Source of the DNA: Candidatus Rifleibacteriota bacterium | GTDB taxonomy: Bacteria > Muiribacteriota > Ozemobacteria > Ozemobacterales > Ozemobacteraceae | Direction of reading: 5' to 3' | DNA: 37,355 nucleotides | Assembly: GCA_905236865.1 (NCBI GenBank) | Contig: CAJOQX010000236.1 | Span: forward strand, 1-37,355 | Shown here: positions 1 through 8,548 of the stretch, one piece after another | Numbering within the stretch: position 1 is the stretch's first letter | Layout of the letters: each line of letters opens with the position of its first letter | Translations under genes and position numbers: made by a program | The notes under the pieces: generated by a model | Database searches by the model: none | Told to the model about the DNA's origin: nothing | The model's input: only the letters and a program-made list of their open reading frames with translations

Positions 1-69
1 ACAAGCTAATAAAAAATAAGCAACTATAAAGAAAGTAAAAGAAAGTAAACATTTATTAAGAAATATATA

Positions 70-97
70 GAGAATTGAGAATTGAGAATTGAGAGAT
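70..97 (+). repeat. Heptanucleotide tandem repeat array
   Basis: Four heptamer units in a row: GAGAATT three times, then GAGAGAT. It lies upstream of the promoter of the first gene and is not coding. Similar purine-rich heptamer arrays occur at 3204, 14012, 14108 and 33660, which suggests a family of short tandem repeats. It is followed at 101-130 by a segment resembling the hairpin that follows the array at 14012. Confidence 0.75.
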
Positions 98-146
98 ATA
101 TAAACTGTATCCATAGAAATGGACAATAATACTATAAAACAGAAAA

Positions 147-175
147 TTGTTTTAGAAAACAAATATTGTTATAAT
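147..175 (+). promoter_or_regulatory. Sigma-70-type promoter for the 222-1700 unit
   Basis: TTGTTT at 147-152 and TATAAT at 170-175 are separated by 17 bases, which is ideal spacing. Transcription would begin near 182, giving a leader of about 40 bases. An AGAGG Shine-Dalgarno lies shortly before the ATG at 222. Confidence 0.6.
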
Positions 176-221
176 ATTGCGATTATTAGCAATTGCAGAA
201 TAATTCAAGAGGTATTTTATT

Positions 222-773
222 ATGAAAGATTATGCTTCAAGTCATAATTATAAATACAAAGAAAAAGATGATAAATTTTTGATAGTTTATCCTAGTAATA
301 TAATACAAACTTATCAAGCCAATTTTTCCAACGTTGTAGAAGGTGAAGAAAATGGAATTACTTTTACAATGGGGTATTATGACAGATTAAATTCCAATAA
401 TCAACAAATAAAACAATCAATAATATCTATAAGAAATAAACTTATTGATTTACCCTGTTTTTACGCAATGGCTAAAGCTTTTTTTCAGTCAAATAATTAT
501 AAAGTCTATTTAAATGAAAATACAAATTTTACTCTGATTGGAAGACCTGAAAAAGTAATAAAACAGCTATTTACAGATAAAATATGTGAAGCGGTCAATA
601 GGTTTTTTAACAATTCTGACTGTGAGTATTTAGAAGGTATTAGCGAATATTTAACGTTAATATATAAATCTCATTTAAAACCTGATCAACTGAATAATTT
701 AAAAGAAACAGCAATAGTATTATCTAGTATTTTTGCTATGAATGTGGATTTCAATACAAATCATACTGAATAA
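222..773 (+). CDS. Unknown soluble protein, related to the downstream gene product
   Basis: I do not recognise the family. The product is 183 residues, has no signal peptide or membrane segment, and is rich in Asn, Lys and aromatic residues. Its C-terminal half (from about residue 100, 'FTLIGRPEKVIKQLF') can be aligned by eye with the C-terminal part of the next product ('CLVNGKNTALIKEFF'). Both continue with a charged helix, a beta-strand pair and a final amphipathic helix. The N-terminal halves also share a pattern of strands ending in 'LP.FY' / 'FPKFY'. The two are therefore probably paralogues, one soluble and one membrane-bound. The start is supported by an AGAGG Shine-Dalgarno and a good upstream promoter. 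The next gene starts 15 bases on, so the two are likely co-transcribed. Function unknown. Confidence 0.75.
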   Translation: MKDYASSHNYKYKEKDDKFLIVYPSNIIQTYQANFSNVVEGEENGITFTMGYYDRLNSNNQQIKQSIISIRNKLIDLPCFYAMAKAFFQSNNYKVYLNENTNFTLIGRPEKVIKQLFTDKICEAVNRFFNNSDCEYLEGISEYLTLIYKSHLKPDQLNNLKETAIVLSSIFAMNVDFNTNHTE

Positions 774-788
774 ATAAATGGTGTTATT

Positions 789-1700
789 ATGAAATTAAAT
801 TTTAAATTTTTTTTAGTGCTATTCTTTATCAGTGTTGCCATTTTACTAAAAGGTTTATCCGTAATTAATAAAACAAGTACAATTGATAAAGCTTTTGGAA
901 TTATATTTATAATTTTTGGAATCATTTTTGCTTTAATTTTTATATATTTGTTTTTATATCATTTATTTCAACGAATAAAGCTTAGAATTTTCTGCATAAG
1001 TAGAAATTTAACTTTTTATAAGAATTGCAACCTAATTATAGATAATTTTTGCTTTAACAAAGTTTATAAATTAAAACGTAACATTGATTTTCACGATGGG
1101 ATAAGCAAAGAAATCTTTAATGGTTCTGTAATTAAATATATTCATGGAATCCTTTCGGACGAAGACGAAATTCAGAAAAATGGATTCTATTTATTTTTAC
1201 TTAAAAATGTTAATTTTCCAAAGTTTTATGTGTATGATAACATTTCTACAATTACAATAGCAGGAAAGAGGTTAATAACAGATTCCGATGAGAATAACCC
1301 TATTTTGAGATTTGAACCTATTTATACAAATCACCTAAATGAAGCAGAGCGAAATGAGCTAATAAAGAATATTAAAGTAAAATACAATATTAATGTAGAT
1401 AATAGGTTAACAGAAGACGAATTAGAAGATGTAGATATTGATAAATACAATAATACTTGTTTAGTCAATGGGAAAAATACCGCTTTAATAAAGGAATTTT
1501 TTAATGACAATGTTTTACATGATTTTAAAGAATTAATGGATAAAATTTGCTTCGTTGAAGCTAAAGACAATTATCTTATTGTATGTACTGAAGAATTCGA
1601 CTTTGAAAAAAGACATAAAATAAATGAAGAATTACTATATTTTATAGAAAAACTTGTTCAACATATAGATGACCAGTTCAAAGTTCCACAAAGACTATAA
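789..1700 (+). CDS. Unknown membrane-anchored protein with cytosolic domain
   Basis: 303 residues. Two hydrophobic segments lie near the N terminus (about residues 7-24 and 36-58), separated by a short polar loop, so both termini are probably cytosolic and the rest (residues 65-303) is a soluble domain. That domain has alternating strands ('YKLKRNIDFHDGIS', 'GFYLFLLKNVNFPKFYVY') and a C-terminal helix, and resembles the protein encoded just upstream. An acidic linker (about 210-218, 'TEDELEDVDID') divides it. The Shine-Dalgarno is weak, which fits translational coupling to the upstream gene. The gene converges on the Fic gene with a 40-base gap. I cannot name a family or function. Confidence 0.75.
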   Translation: MKLNFKFFLVLFFISVAILLKGLSVINKTSTIDKAFGIIFIIFGIIFALIFIYLFLYHLFQRIKLRIFCISRNLTFYKNCNLIIDNFCFNKVYKLKRNIDFHDGISKEIFNGSVIKYIHGILSDEDEIQKNGFYLFLLKNVNFPKFYVYDNISTITIAGKRLITDSDENNPILRFEPIYTNHLNEAERNELIKNIKVKYNINVDNRLTEDELEDVDIDKYNNTCLVNGKNTALIKEFFNDNVLHDFKELMDKICFVEAKDNYLIVCTEEFDFEKRHKINEELLYFIEKLVQHIDDQFKVPQRL

Positions 1701-1740
1701 AAATATGATGGAAATATTAATTCAAGTTAGTTTATGGTTT

Positions 1741-2280
1741 CTAGTTTTCGTAGAAATAAGACTGTTCTAAACCTTTAAAAATAGTTTCTCTGTCATTAAC
1801 TTTATCTGTTAAATTTGGTAAAAGTAATGCACGTAATTCTAGATCGTTAATAGGGCTTCTTTCCATGGCTTGCAAGTATTGAGTCTTATCTACTTTTTGC
1901 CAATCAACAACTTTTTTCAAACTTCTTTTAAGCATTAAATCAAGCCATATTCGCATAGACCTGCCATTACCTTCTAAGAAAGGATGAGCAATATTCATTT
2001 CCACATATTTAGAAATAATTTCTTCGAAATTATTCTCTGGCATTTTTTCTACGGCAACTAAAACTTCTTTCAAATAAAGAGTATTAGCAAATCTTAAATT
2101 ACCTTTAGAAATGTTTAATGTTCTGATTTTTCCAGCAAATTCATATAGACCGCCAAATAAAATAGAGTGAATTTGCTGTAACCCATTTGTAGTTCCTATT
2201 TCAATATTGTTTATTTCACCACTTTCAAAAAGGTTAAATGCATTTTCCAAGCTTTTTTTATCTAAATCATTTGTATTCAT
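1741..2280 (-). CDS. Class III Fic-domain AMP-transferase, self-inhibited
   Basis: Fic enzymes transfer AMP from ATP to a hydroxyl side chain of a target protein. The 179-residue product carries the core motif HPFLEGNGR at 99-107, with catalytic His99, Glu103 for Mg2+ and Arg107 for phosphate binding. The '[10 protein letters not shown]' flap segment (about 44-53) precedes it. The protein ends '[10 protein letters not shown]': Ser174 and Glu178 fit the C-terminal inhibitory motif (S/T)xxxE(G/N) of class III Fic proteins such as Neisseria meningitidis NmFic, in which that glutamate blocks ATP. Length and architecture match NmFic, which modifies DNA gyrase in reports on that family; gyrase as target here is inference. 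No antitoxin is adjacent, as expected because inhibition is internal. The ATG at 2280 has no clear Shine-Dalgarno. Confidence 0.92.
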   Translation of the reverse strand: MNTNDLDKKSLENAFNLFESGEINNIEIGTTNGLQQIHSILFGGLYEFAGKIRTLNISKGNLRFANTLYLKEVLVAVEKMPENNFEEIISKYVEMNIAHPFLEGNGRSMRIWLDLMLKRSLKKVVDWQKVDKTQYLQAMERSPINDLELRALLLPNLTDKVNDRETIFKGLEQSYFYEN

Positions 2281-2332
2281 GATTTTATATTATCATAGAT
2301 TTATATCTTAGACTAGACAGTTATAAAACCGA

Positions 2333-2345
2333 CAGGGAAAACGCA
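2333..2345 (+). repeat. Dispersed 13-base motif CAGGGNAAACGCA, copy 1
   Basis: The sequence CAGGGAAAACGCA is preceded by a TATAA-containing stretch. The same motif with one variable base occurs at 3168, 36846 and, inverted, 37048. All copies are intergenic or at an uncertain gene start. Confidence 0.5.
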
Positions 2346-2408
2346 ACCTTTCTTAATTAATCAGTATTCTATTTTGTAGTCTGTTCATTGGGAGATTTTA
2401 ACATTGGT

Positions 2409-3101
2409 TTATATTTTAAAACAATTCTTATATTTCAATTCGGCGAGAGTCCAATCTTCTTCTGTATCAATATCTTGAACCTGGGTTTCAGAAATTATAA
2501 TTGGACTTGCTTTCATTTTTAGAAGTTCCATATCGTGATTAATTTCAGAAACCTTAAACCAATAGAATTGTCCTGCGTCATGGAAAACAGGCTGTAAATC
2601 TTGTGATCTTGTTCTTGAATGTTCTGGATAAATCATGTTTAATTTGCCATCTTTATCTATTGTTAGAGCTCTTTGAATTGGGTAAGAATATTTCACTACA
2701 GGTATTGCAGCAGTAGTTTTATTTTTTATCATTAGTTCAAAACCTGCTTTTATACTCTCTGAGCTAACAAAAGGAGCTGTTGGATATAAACAGCAAGCAT
2801 AATCAAAGAAAATACCTCTTTTATTATATTCTTCTATAACTTCAATAATTACATCCGTTGTTGTTGCTATATCGTTAGAAGTTGCTTCACTTCTTTTAAA
2901 TGGAATTTTCGCACCGTATTTTTCTGCAATTTCAGCTATTTCATCGTCATCGGTAGAAACCATTACTTCGTCAAAAACGCCACTTTTTAATGCTGATTCT
3001 ATAGAATATGCTATAATTGGCTTTCCTAAAAAGTTTTTTATATTCTTTCTTGGAATACGTTTTGAACCACCACGAGCAGTAATTATCGCTAGATTTTTCA
3101 T
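2409..3101 (-). CDS. pseF: CMP-sugar synthetase, probable pseudaminate cytidylyltransferase
   Basis: It couples CTP to a nonulosonic acid to give the CMP-activated donor used by flagellin glycosyltransferases. The 230-residue product begins with the nucleotide-binding signature ARGGSKRIPRKN (about residues 9-20), followed by 'FLGKPIIAYSI' and the 'STDDDEIAEIAEKYGA' motif of acylneuraminate cytidylyltransferases. The segment 'FHDAGQFYW' (about 188-196) is typical of the PseF branch rather than NeuA, so pseudaminic acid is the more likely substrate. The start is preceded by GAAAGG. No other pse genes are nearby, so the pathway would be encoded elsewhere. The large flagellin in this window (27530-29770) is a plausible final acceptor. 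Family assignment is firm; the exact sugar is inference. Confidence 0.88.
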   Translation of the reverse strand: MKNLAIITARGGSKRIPRKNIKNFLGKPIIAYSIESALKSGVFDEVMVSTDDDEIAEIAEKYGAKIPFKRSEATSNDIATTTDVIIEVIEEYNKRGIFFDYACCLYPTAPFVSSESIKAGFELMIKNKTTAAIPVVKYSYPIQRALTIDKDGKLNMIYPEHSRTRSQDLQPVFHDAGQFYWFKVSEINHDMELLKMKASPIIISETQVQDIDTEEDWTLAELKYKNCFKI

Positions 3102-3167
3102 ATTTATATACCTTTCTTATTTAAATAAAATATACCACAAACAAAGAACTAGTTTCAAACTACTAAT

Positions 3168-3180
3168 CAGGGCAAACGCA
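3168..3180 (+). repeat. Dispersed 13-base motif CAGGGNAAACGCA, copy 2
   Basis: CAGGGCAAACGCA, 70 bases upstream of pseF. It matches the copies at 2333, 36846 and 37048 except at the sixth base. Confidence 0.5.
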
Positions 3181-3203
3181 AAACAATTTATGAGTTTAGA
3201 TAT

Positions 3204-3238
3204 GAGAGATGAGAGATAAGAGATAAGAGATAAGGGAT
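3204..3238 (+). repeat. Heptanucleotide tandem repeat array
   Basis: Five heptamers in a row: GAGAGAT twice, AAGAGAT twice and AAGGGAT. Non-coding, between pseF and smc. Confidence 0.75.
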
Positions 3239-3331
3239 TTGTTATGGCTAACACTAGTCTGTATTATAACCTTAATTATTGGTTGATAGTTTTTATGGAT
3301 TGCCAAGCCTGTGCTCTATTTTTTAACTAAC

Positions 3332-3360
3332 TTGATATTTGATGTAAAATATGGCATATT
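3332..3360 (+). promoter_or_regulatory. Possible promoter for smc
   Basis: TTGATA at 3332-3337 and CATATT at 3355-3360 with a 17-base spacer lie about 70 bases before the smc start. In so AT-rich a region the -10 match is only moderate. Confidence 0.35.
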
Positions 3361-3429
3361 ATGACTTGCTATTTTATAAGTAAAAAATAGTCGCAATGAT
3401 ATATAGATTAATAAGGTTGGCACAAATTC

Positions 3430-6400
3430 ATGCATCTAAAGTCGCTTGAGCTAATGGGCTTTAAGTCTTTTGGCCATAAGACTGTTTTTGATTTTACTCC
3501 TGGTCTTACAGCTATAATAGGACCTAACGGTTCTGGAAAAAGTAACGTATGTGACGCTATACGTTGGGTTTTAGGTGAACAAAGCCCTAGAGCACTTCGT
3601 GGAACAAAAATGTCAGAAGTTATTTTCGCTGGTTCTTCTGAATACAGACCTTCTGCATTTGCACAGGTTAAGCTAATTCTAGACAATGAAGACCATTCAA
3701 TGCCTGTAGATTATACCGAAGTAAGTATTGGTAGGCAGCTTTACCGCTCAGGTGAAAGTAATTATATACTAAATCAAACAAGAACTACTTTGGGCAGTAT
3801 TAAAGAACTGCTAATGGATACTGGTATAGGTAAAGACGGTTATTCTGTTATTGGTCAGGGCGATATAGATGATATTATTTTTCAGCGAACTCAACCGAGA
3901 CGTGTTTTAATTGAAGAAGTTGCAGGAATTACAAGATTTAAGCACCGCAAAGAAAAAGCATTAGACAAACTTGATCATACAAAGACCAATATGACTCGTA
4001 TTACAGATATTATATCTGAAATAGAGAATCAATTAGGACCTTTGGCTGAACAGGCAGAAAAAACTCGCAAATATCAAGCTTTAGCGGCTGAAATTCGGCA
4101 ATTAGAAATAGACCTCATTTTATATGATTTAAATTCTTACTATGGTGAAAGAGAAAATATCAATTCTATGAGAATTGGATTATTAGCAAGAATTGATGAA
4201 ATAGAAAAATTTATTAATGAAGTTGATGAAAAGAAAGCCGAAGCAAAAATCAAGTTTGATGAATTTGACTCCATTCTAAAAGACCGTCAATCTGAAGTAG
4301 ATACAATTATCAAGCAGACTACATCACGTCATGACGAGATTAACAAGCTTATGCTTGTAATAAAAGAAAAACAGACTCGTAGTAACAGCTTAGAAGAAGA
4401 ATTAATCAGAATAGATAAGAATTTACTTGATAGCGATGAAGAAATAACAGATGCAGCTAACCGATTAAGAGAAGAAGAATCTCAAGAAACAAAACTTTCA
4501 GAAGAAATGTCTGAGCTTGAATCTAATAAAACTTCTGTAAAACAAGAATTAGATGCTCACATACTTGCTCTAGCAAAAGACAAAGACACTTCTTTAAAAT
4601 TAGCTTATAAGCTTTCTGAATTAAGAACTCAAAAAAATACTGCCGAACAGCAAATATCAATTTGGGAACAACAATTAGCTAGACGAGAAAACGCTGTAGC
4701 AAATGCACAAGCTAATGTTAATGGAATAAAAGAAAAGCTTGCAAATCTTGAAAAAGAAATATCTACAATTGAAACAGAAATAGAACTGAATAAAAATCAA
4801 CAAAATTCAGACTTTACAAAACTTGCTTTATTAGAAAAAGATTGTAAAAGAACCGAAGAAGAGCTTAATGGAATTGCAGAACAGATAAAATTAAATTCTG
4901 GACGAAAAGAAATAGTCGAATTGACTATGCGGAACGACAAAAGTGGTATTTATCGCGGAGTTCAAGCAGCCTTGGCTTTAAAAGAATCAGGTCGCTTGAC
5001 AGGTATTTGTGGCATAGTTGGTGAATTGATAAAAGTTCCTAACGGTTATGAAGTAGCATTAGAAACAGCTCTTGGTGGAAGCATACAAAGCATTATCACA
5101 AGAGATGCAGAAATAGCAAAATCTGCTATTTCCATTTTAAAACAAAATAAGGCAGGGAAAGCAACTTTTCTACCTTTAGATTTAATGAAAGCTCCACCAA
5201 CAGTAGACAAGCCTAATGTAAAAGGCTGTCTAGGCGTAGCCCTTCAAATAATACAATTTGACGCTAAGTATTATACAGCATTAAGTAATTTACTCGGTCG
5301 AGTATTGATTTTTGACAACATCGATAACGCTGTCGCCTATACTCGTATTAGTAGGAATTTTAATAGAATAGTAACTCTCGATGGTGAAACAGTCAGTGCT
5401 TCTGGTTCTATGACAGGTGGTGGAGAAGAAAAAAAAGCTGGTGGTATTTTAAGCAGAAAAAGAGAGTTAGAAAACCTTATATCTTTGATTACTTCTTTGC
5501 AAAGTAAAGAAAGAAGTGTCAGAATGCAGTATAGCAAACTTAATGCTGAACGACAGAAACTCTCTGATTCTGTAAATTTGCGTGAAAAGACAATTACCCA
5601 AAGAGAAAATTCTTTGAGTTTCTTTAAAAGCCAGTATGAGATAACTTCATCTGAATTAGATTCTAAGCAGAATGAATTTAATAATGCTAGTGCAGATAAA
5701 GAAGGAATAGCAGATGACATTACCCGTTACAAGAAAGATTTAGCTAACTATATTTCTGAATTAAACTCTTTAGAACAGCAAAATAAAGATTTGAAAGAAG
5801 CATTAGAAAGCCAAAAAGAAGTTGAATCTGCAATTATGACTCGTTTAAATGCTCTTAGCGATATGTATAACAAAAAGAGCATAGAAATGGCTCAAATTGT
5901 GGAAAGAAAAAAAGGTATTCAAAAAGAAATAGATGCTGCAAATAGACGTAAGAGAGATTTAGAAGACCGTAAGAAGAGAATTTCAGAAGAAATAACTGAA
6001 CTGACTACAATTAGCAAAGATAATGAGCAAAAAATAGAGGGGTTAAGACTAGAAATAGATGAGCTTTCTAAAAAACGTGATTCACTAACTGAGGCTATGA
6101 CTGCTGTTCAAGATGAATATACAAGAATGTCCAAAGAGCTTGAAATATTAGACAGAACCTATCAAAGCCGTAAAAAGATTATTGATTCAACCAAAAATAA
6201 ACTTAGTGAATTAGACATTAAATTGGCAGAAGTAAATACTCATATTAGTACAAAAGAAAGTATTTTGAATGTAGATTATGCCTATAATCAAGATCCTGCT
6301 ATTTTTGACACTAAAAAATATGAAAGCCGTGACGATTTGGTTGGTAGTATTAACGGAAAACGTTTTGAGCAAGTGGCACTTGGTACTGTAAACGCTATGG

Positions 6401-7056
6401 CTATTCAAGATTATGAAAAAGCCAAAGAAAGATATGATTTTTTAAATTCTCAGCTTTCTGATTTACAAGAAGCCGCAAATTCGCTTCAAGACCTTATTAG
6501 TGAAATAGAAAAAACTTCTGCTGAAAAATTTATTGAAGCATTTAATATGGTTAATACTGCTTTTGAACATATTTTTGAAATTCTCTTTCCTGGTGGAAGC
6601 GGAACATTAAAACTATCAGACAAAAATGATGTTTTAAAAGCAGATGTTGATGTTCATTGCAGACTTCCAGGTAAAAAGCTCACCACTCTTGAACTATTTT
6701 CTGGTGGTGAAAAATCAATGATTTCATTAGCTTTGTTATTTGCAATCTTGGAAGTAAAACCGCCTGCCTTCTGTTTGTTAGACGAAGTTGAAGCAGCTTT
6801 AGACGAAGCAAACGTTAAACGTTTCAATCGTATGCTTAGAAATTTTGCAGACAAGACGCAATTTCTTGTTATTTCTCATAATAAAGAAACAATGCAAACT
6901 GTTGATGTTATTTATGGGGTAACTATGCAAAAAGGCGGTATTTCTAAGCCTATTTCAATCAGACTTGAAGACAATGACAAAATTAAAGAATTTACTTTCG
7001 ATGGCAAGGGTTCTCCTAAAGAACGTAATATAAATCTTTCCGAAAAGACTGAATAG
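3430..7056 (+). CDS. smc: Chromosome segregation ATPase SMC
   Basis: SMC dimers compact and separate chromosomes with ScpA and ScpB. The 1208-residue product has the N-terminal half of the ABC ATPase ('GPNGSGKSN', Walker A at 31-38). A long coiled coil follows (about 170-490), then the globular hinge (about 500-680) with 'GIYRGVQAAL', 'YEVALETALGG' and 'ATFLPLD', and then the returning coiled coil. The C-terminal half-ATPase has the signature 'FSGGEKSM' (LSGGE-like, with Phe for Leu), Walker B 'AFCLLDEVEAALDEAN' and the H-loop 'LVISHNKETM'. Length is normal for bacterial SMC. The start matches the conserved 'LKSLELMGFKSF' beginning. ftsY starts 10 bases downstream with its Shine-Dalgarno overlapping the smc stop, the common smc-ftsY arrangement. 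Confidence 0.98.
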   Translation: MHLKSLELMGFKSFGHKTVFDFTPGLTAIIGPNGSGKSNVCDAIRWVLGEQSPRALRGTKMSEVIFAGSSEYRPSAFAQVKLILDNEDHSMPVDYTEVSIGRQLYRSGESNYILNQTRTTLGSIKELLMDTGIGKDGYSVIGQGDIDDIIFQRTQPRRVLIEEVAGITRFKHRKEKALDKLDHTKTNMTRITDIISEIENQLGPLAEQAEKTRKYQALAAEIRQLEIDLILYDLNSYYGERENINSMRIGLLARIDEIEKFINEVDEKKAEAKIKFDEFDSILKDRQSEVDTIIKQTTSRHDEINKLMLVIKEKQTRSNSLEEELIRIDKNLLDSDEEITDAANRLREEESQETKLSEEMSELESNKTSVKQELDAHILALAKDKDTSLKLAYKLSELRTQKNTAEQQISIWEQQLARRENAVANAQANVNGIKEKLANLEKEISTIETEIELNKNQQNSDFTKLALLEKDCKRTEEELNGIAEQIKLNSGRKEIVELTMRNDKSGIYRGVQAALALKESGRLTGICGIVGELIKVPNGYEVALETALGGSIQSIITRDAEIAKSAISILKQNKAGKATFLPLDLMKAPPTVDKPNVKGCLGVALQIIQFDAKYYTALSNLLGRVLIFDNIDNAVAYTRISRNFNRIVTLDGETVSASGSMTGGGEEKKAGGILSRKRELENLISLITSLQSKERSVRMQYSKLNAERQKLSDSVNLREKTITQRENSLSFFKSQYEITSSELDSKQNEFNNASADKEGIADDITRYKKDLANYISELNSLEQQNKDLKEALESQKEVESAIMTRLNALSDMYNKKSIEMAQIVERKKGIQKEIDAANRRKRDLEDRKKRISEEITELTTISKDNEQKIEGLRLEIDELSKKRDSLTEAMTAVQDEYTRMSKELEILDRTYQSRKKIIDSTKNKLSELDIKLAEVNTHISTKESILNVDYAYNQDPAIFDTKKYESRDDLVGSINGKRFEQVALGTVNAMAIQDYEKAKERYDFLNSQLSDLQEAANSLQDLISEIEKTSAEKFIEAFNMVNTAFEHIFEILFPGGSGTLKLSDKNDVLKADVDVHCRLPGKKLTTLELFSGGEKSMISLALLFAILEVKPPAFCLLDEVEAALDEANVKRFNRMLRNFADKTQFLVISHNKETMQTVDVIYGVTMQKGGISKPISIRLEDNDKIKEFTFDGKGSPKERNINLSEKTE

Positions 7057-7066
7057 GAGTTTTTTA

Positions 7067-8533
7067 ATGAGTGACGAAACTGAAAAAAAGAATGAATCTG
7101 AGAATAAAGAAATTGCTAATAATACAGATGAAAACAAGCAATTAACTGAAGTTTCATCGCAACCATGGGATGAAACAAGAGTTGTTGTTTTTCTAATCGG
7201 TATTTGCTTACTAATAGAAGGTTTGCTTATTTTCTACCAGGCAGGCTCATCTCAAGTTTTAGTTGCTAGTGTAACAGGTCTAGGCGGTCTTATAATGATG
7301 CTAATGGCTTGGTTACTTCCTTTTGATACTGATGTAGACGAAGAAGCTAAAGAAATAAAAGAAAGTGATGAAGAAATCAAAGAAAAGTCCACATTAGAAG
7401 CGACAAAAGAAGTAAAAATTATAGAAGAAAAGATAGAGACAAAAGAAGAGGTTTCTGCAGAGAAAAACAAAGTTGATGAAGAAAAAGTAGAAGAAGAGTC
7501 CGAAAAAAAAAATCTAACCGATAAAAAAGAATCGGAAGAAACAACTCAAAAGACAGATAAACCACAAGAACTTGAACTAACTTGGTTTCAAAGACTATCT
7601 AAAGGGTTAGAAAAAACAAGAACAGGTTTTATAGGAAAGTTAAAAAAACTTGTTCTTGGAACCACTAAAATCGATGACGATTTAATTGATGAACTAGAAG
7701 AAACTCTTTTTGAAGCTGATGTGGGTGTAAAAACTACTAATGAATTGCTAAATAACCTTCGTAAAAAAGTAGAAGATGAAGATATAAAAGATTCTAATAT
7801 CATTTATGAAGATTTAAGAAATCAATTAAGAAACAAATTAGCAAAATATACCGAACCTCCACGAATGAATCCTAATGGTTTGACAGTTTTTATTATTATT
7901 GGAGTTAACGGAGTTGGAAAAACCACCACCATAGCGAAACTCGCCAATAAATACAAAAAAGAGGGTAAAAAAGTCATTTTGGCAGCTGGCGATACTTTTA
8001 GAGCTGCAGCAATAGACCAGATTGGTATTTGGGGCGAAAGAGCAGGAGTTGAAGTTATTAGAGGACAAGAAGGTGGTGATCCAGGAGCTTTAGTTTTTGA
8101 TGCAATTAACTCCGCAAAGAAACGTGAAGCAGACCTATTGATCATTGACACAGCTGGAAGAATGCACGTCAAAGCTAACCTAATGGCTGAACTGAACAAA
8201 GTCATGAAAATAATTCAAAAAGAAAGTGATGGCGGTCCTCACGAAATCTTCCTAGTTCTTGACGCAACAACAGGTCAGAATGCTGTTCAACAAGCTAAGC
8301 AATTTAACGAAATATTGCCTATAACAGGTTTGATTGTTACTAAACTTGATGGAACAGCTAAAGGTGGAGTTCTTTTTGCTGTTGAAGAAGAATTAAATGC
8401 ACCAGTAAAATTTATTGGTGTTGGAGAAAAAATGGAAGATTTAATGCCTTTTGAACCAGAAAAATTCTTAGAAGCTCTTTTTGCTGATGATACAGACAAA
8501 AAGAAAAAAAGTGATTACAATGTTGTTAAGTAG
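7067..8533 (+). CDS. ftsY: Signal recognition particle receptor FtsY with N-terminal membrane segments
   Basis: FtsY is the SRP receptor GTPase that delivers ribosome-nascent chains to the translocon. Within 488 residues the C-terminal NG domain is complete: N domain about 175-260, P-loop GVNGVGKT at 279-286, 'DTFRAAA' at 309-315, 'DTAGRMH' at 361-367 and 'TKLDGTAKGG' near 425. Upstream of it are two clear hydrophobic segments (about 39-58 and 64-85) and then a Glu/Lys-rich acidic linker (about 88-170). Most FtsY proteins have only a peripheral acidic A domain, so an integral two-helix anchor is unusual. The AGGAG Shine-Dalgarno (part of the smc stop) fixes the start. The next gene follows after 15 bases. 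Confidence 0.97.
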   Translation: MSDETEKKNESENKEIANNTDENKQLTEVSSQPWDETRVVVFLIGICLLIEGLLIFYQAGSSQVLVASVTGLGGLIMMLMAWLLPFDTDVDEEAKEIKESDEEIKEKSTLEATKEVKIIEEKIETKEEVSAEKNKVDEEKVEEESEKKNLTDKKESEETTQKTDKPQELELTWFQRLSKGLEKTRTGFIGKLKKLVLGTTKIDDDLIDELEETLFEADVGVKTTNELLNNLRKKVEDEDIKDSNIIYEDLRNQLRNKLAKYTEPPRMNPNGLTVFIIIGVNGVGKTTTIAKLANKYKKEGKKVILAAGDTFRAAAIDQIGIWGERAGVEVIRGQEGGDPGALVFDAINSAKKREADLLIIDTAGRMHVKANLMAELNKVMKIIQKESDGGPHEIFLVLDATTGQNAVQQAKQFNEILPITGLIVTKLDGTAKGGVLFAVEEELNAPVKFIGVGEKMEDLMPFEPEKFLEALFADDTDKKKKSDYNVVK

Positions 8534-8548
8534 TAAATAGGAGTTAAA

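Larger units (their letters stand above)
3102..3429. other. Divergent intergenic region between pseF and smc
   Basis: This 328-base gap holds a copy of the 13-base motif (3168-3180), a heptamer array (3204-3238) and a plausible smc promoter (3332-3360). I see no gene or RNA in the rest. Confidence 0.6.

Noticed and set aside
1741-2280. Fic/antitoxin (FicTA) pair
   Set aside because: The protein already carries a C-terminal inhibitory motif, and neither neighbouring gene looks like a small class I antitoxin with an (S/T)xxxE(G/N) motif.
5337-5720. 127-residue open frame on the - strand inside smc
   Set aside because: It is antisense to a well-supported smc coding region and its Ser/Leu-rich translation is the usual shadow of coiled-coil codons. 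No Shine-Dalgarno was seen.
7822-8205. 127-residue open frame antisense to the FtsY GTPase domain
   Set aside because: The sense strand encodes the conserved FtsY motifs; the antisense product has no recognisable features.
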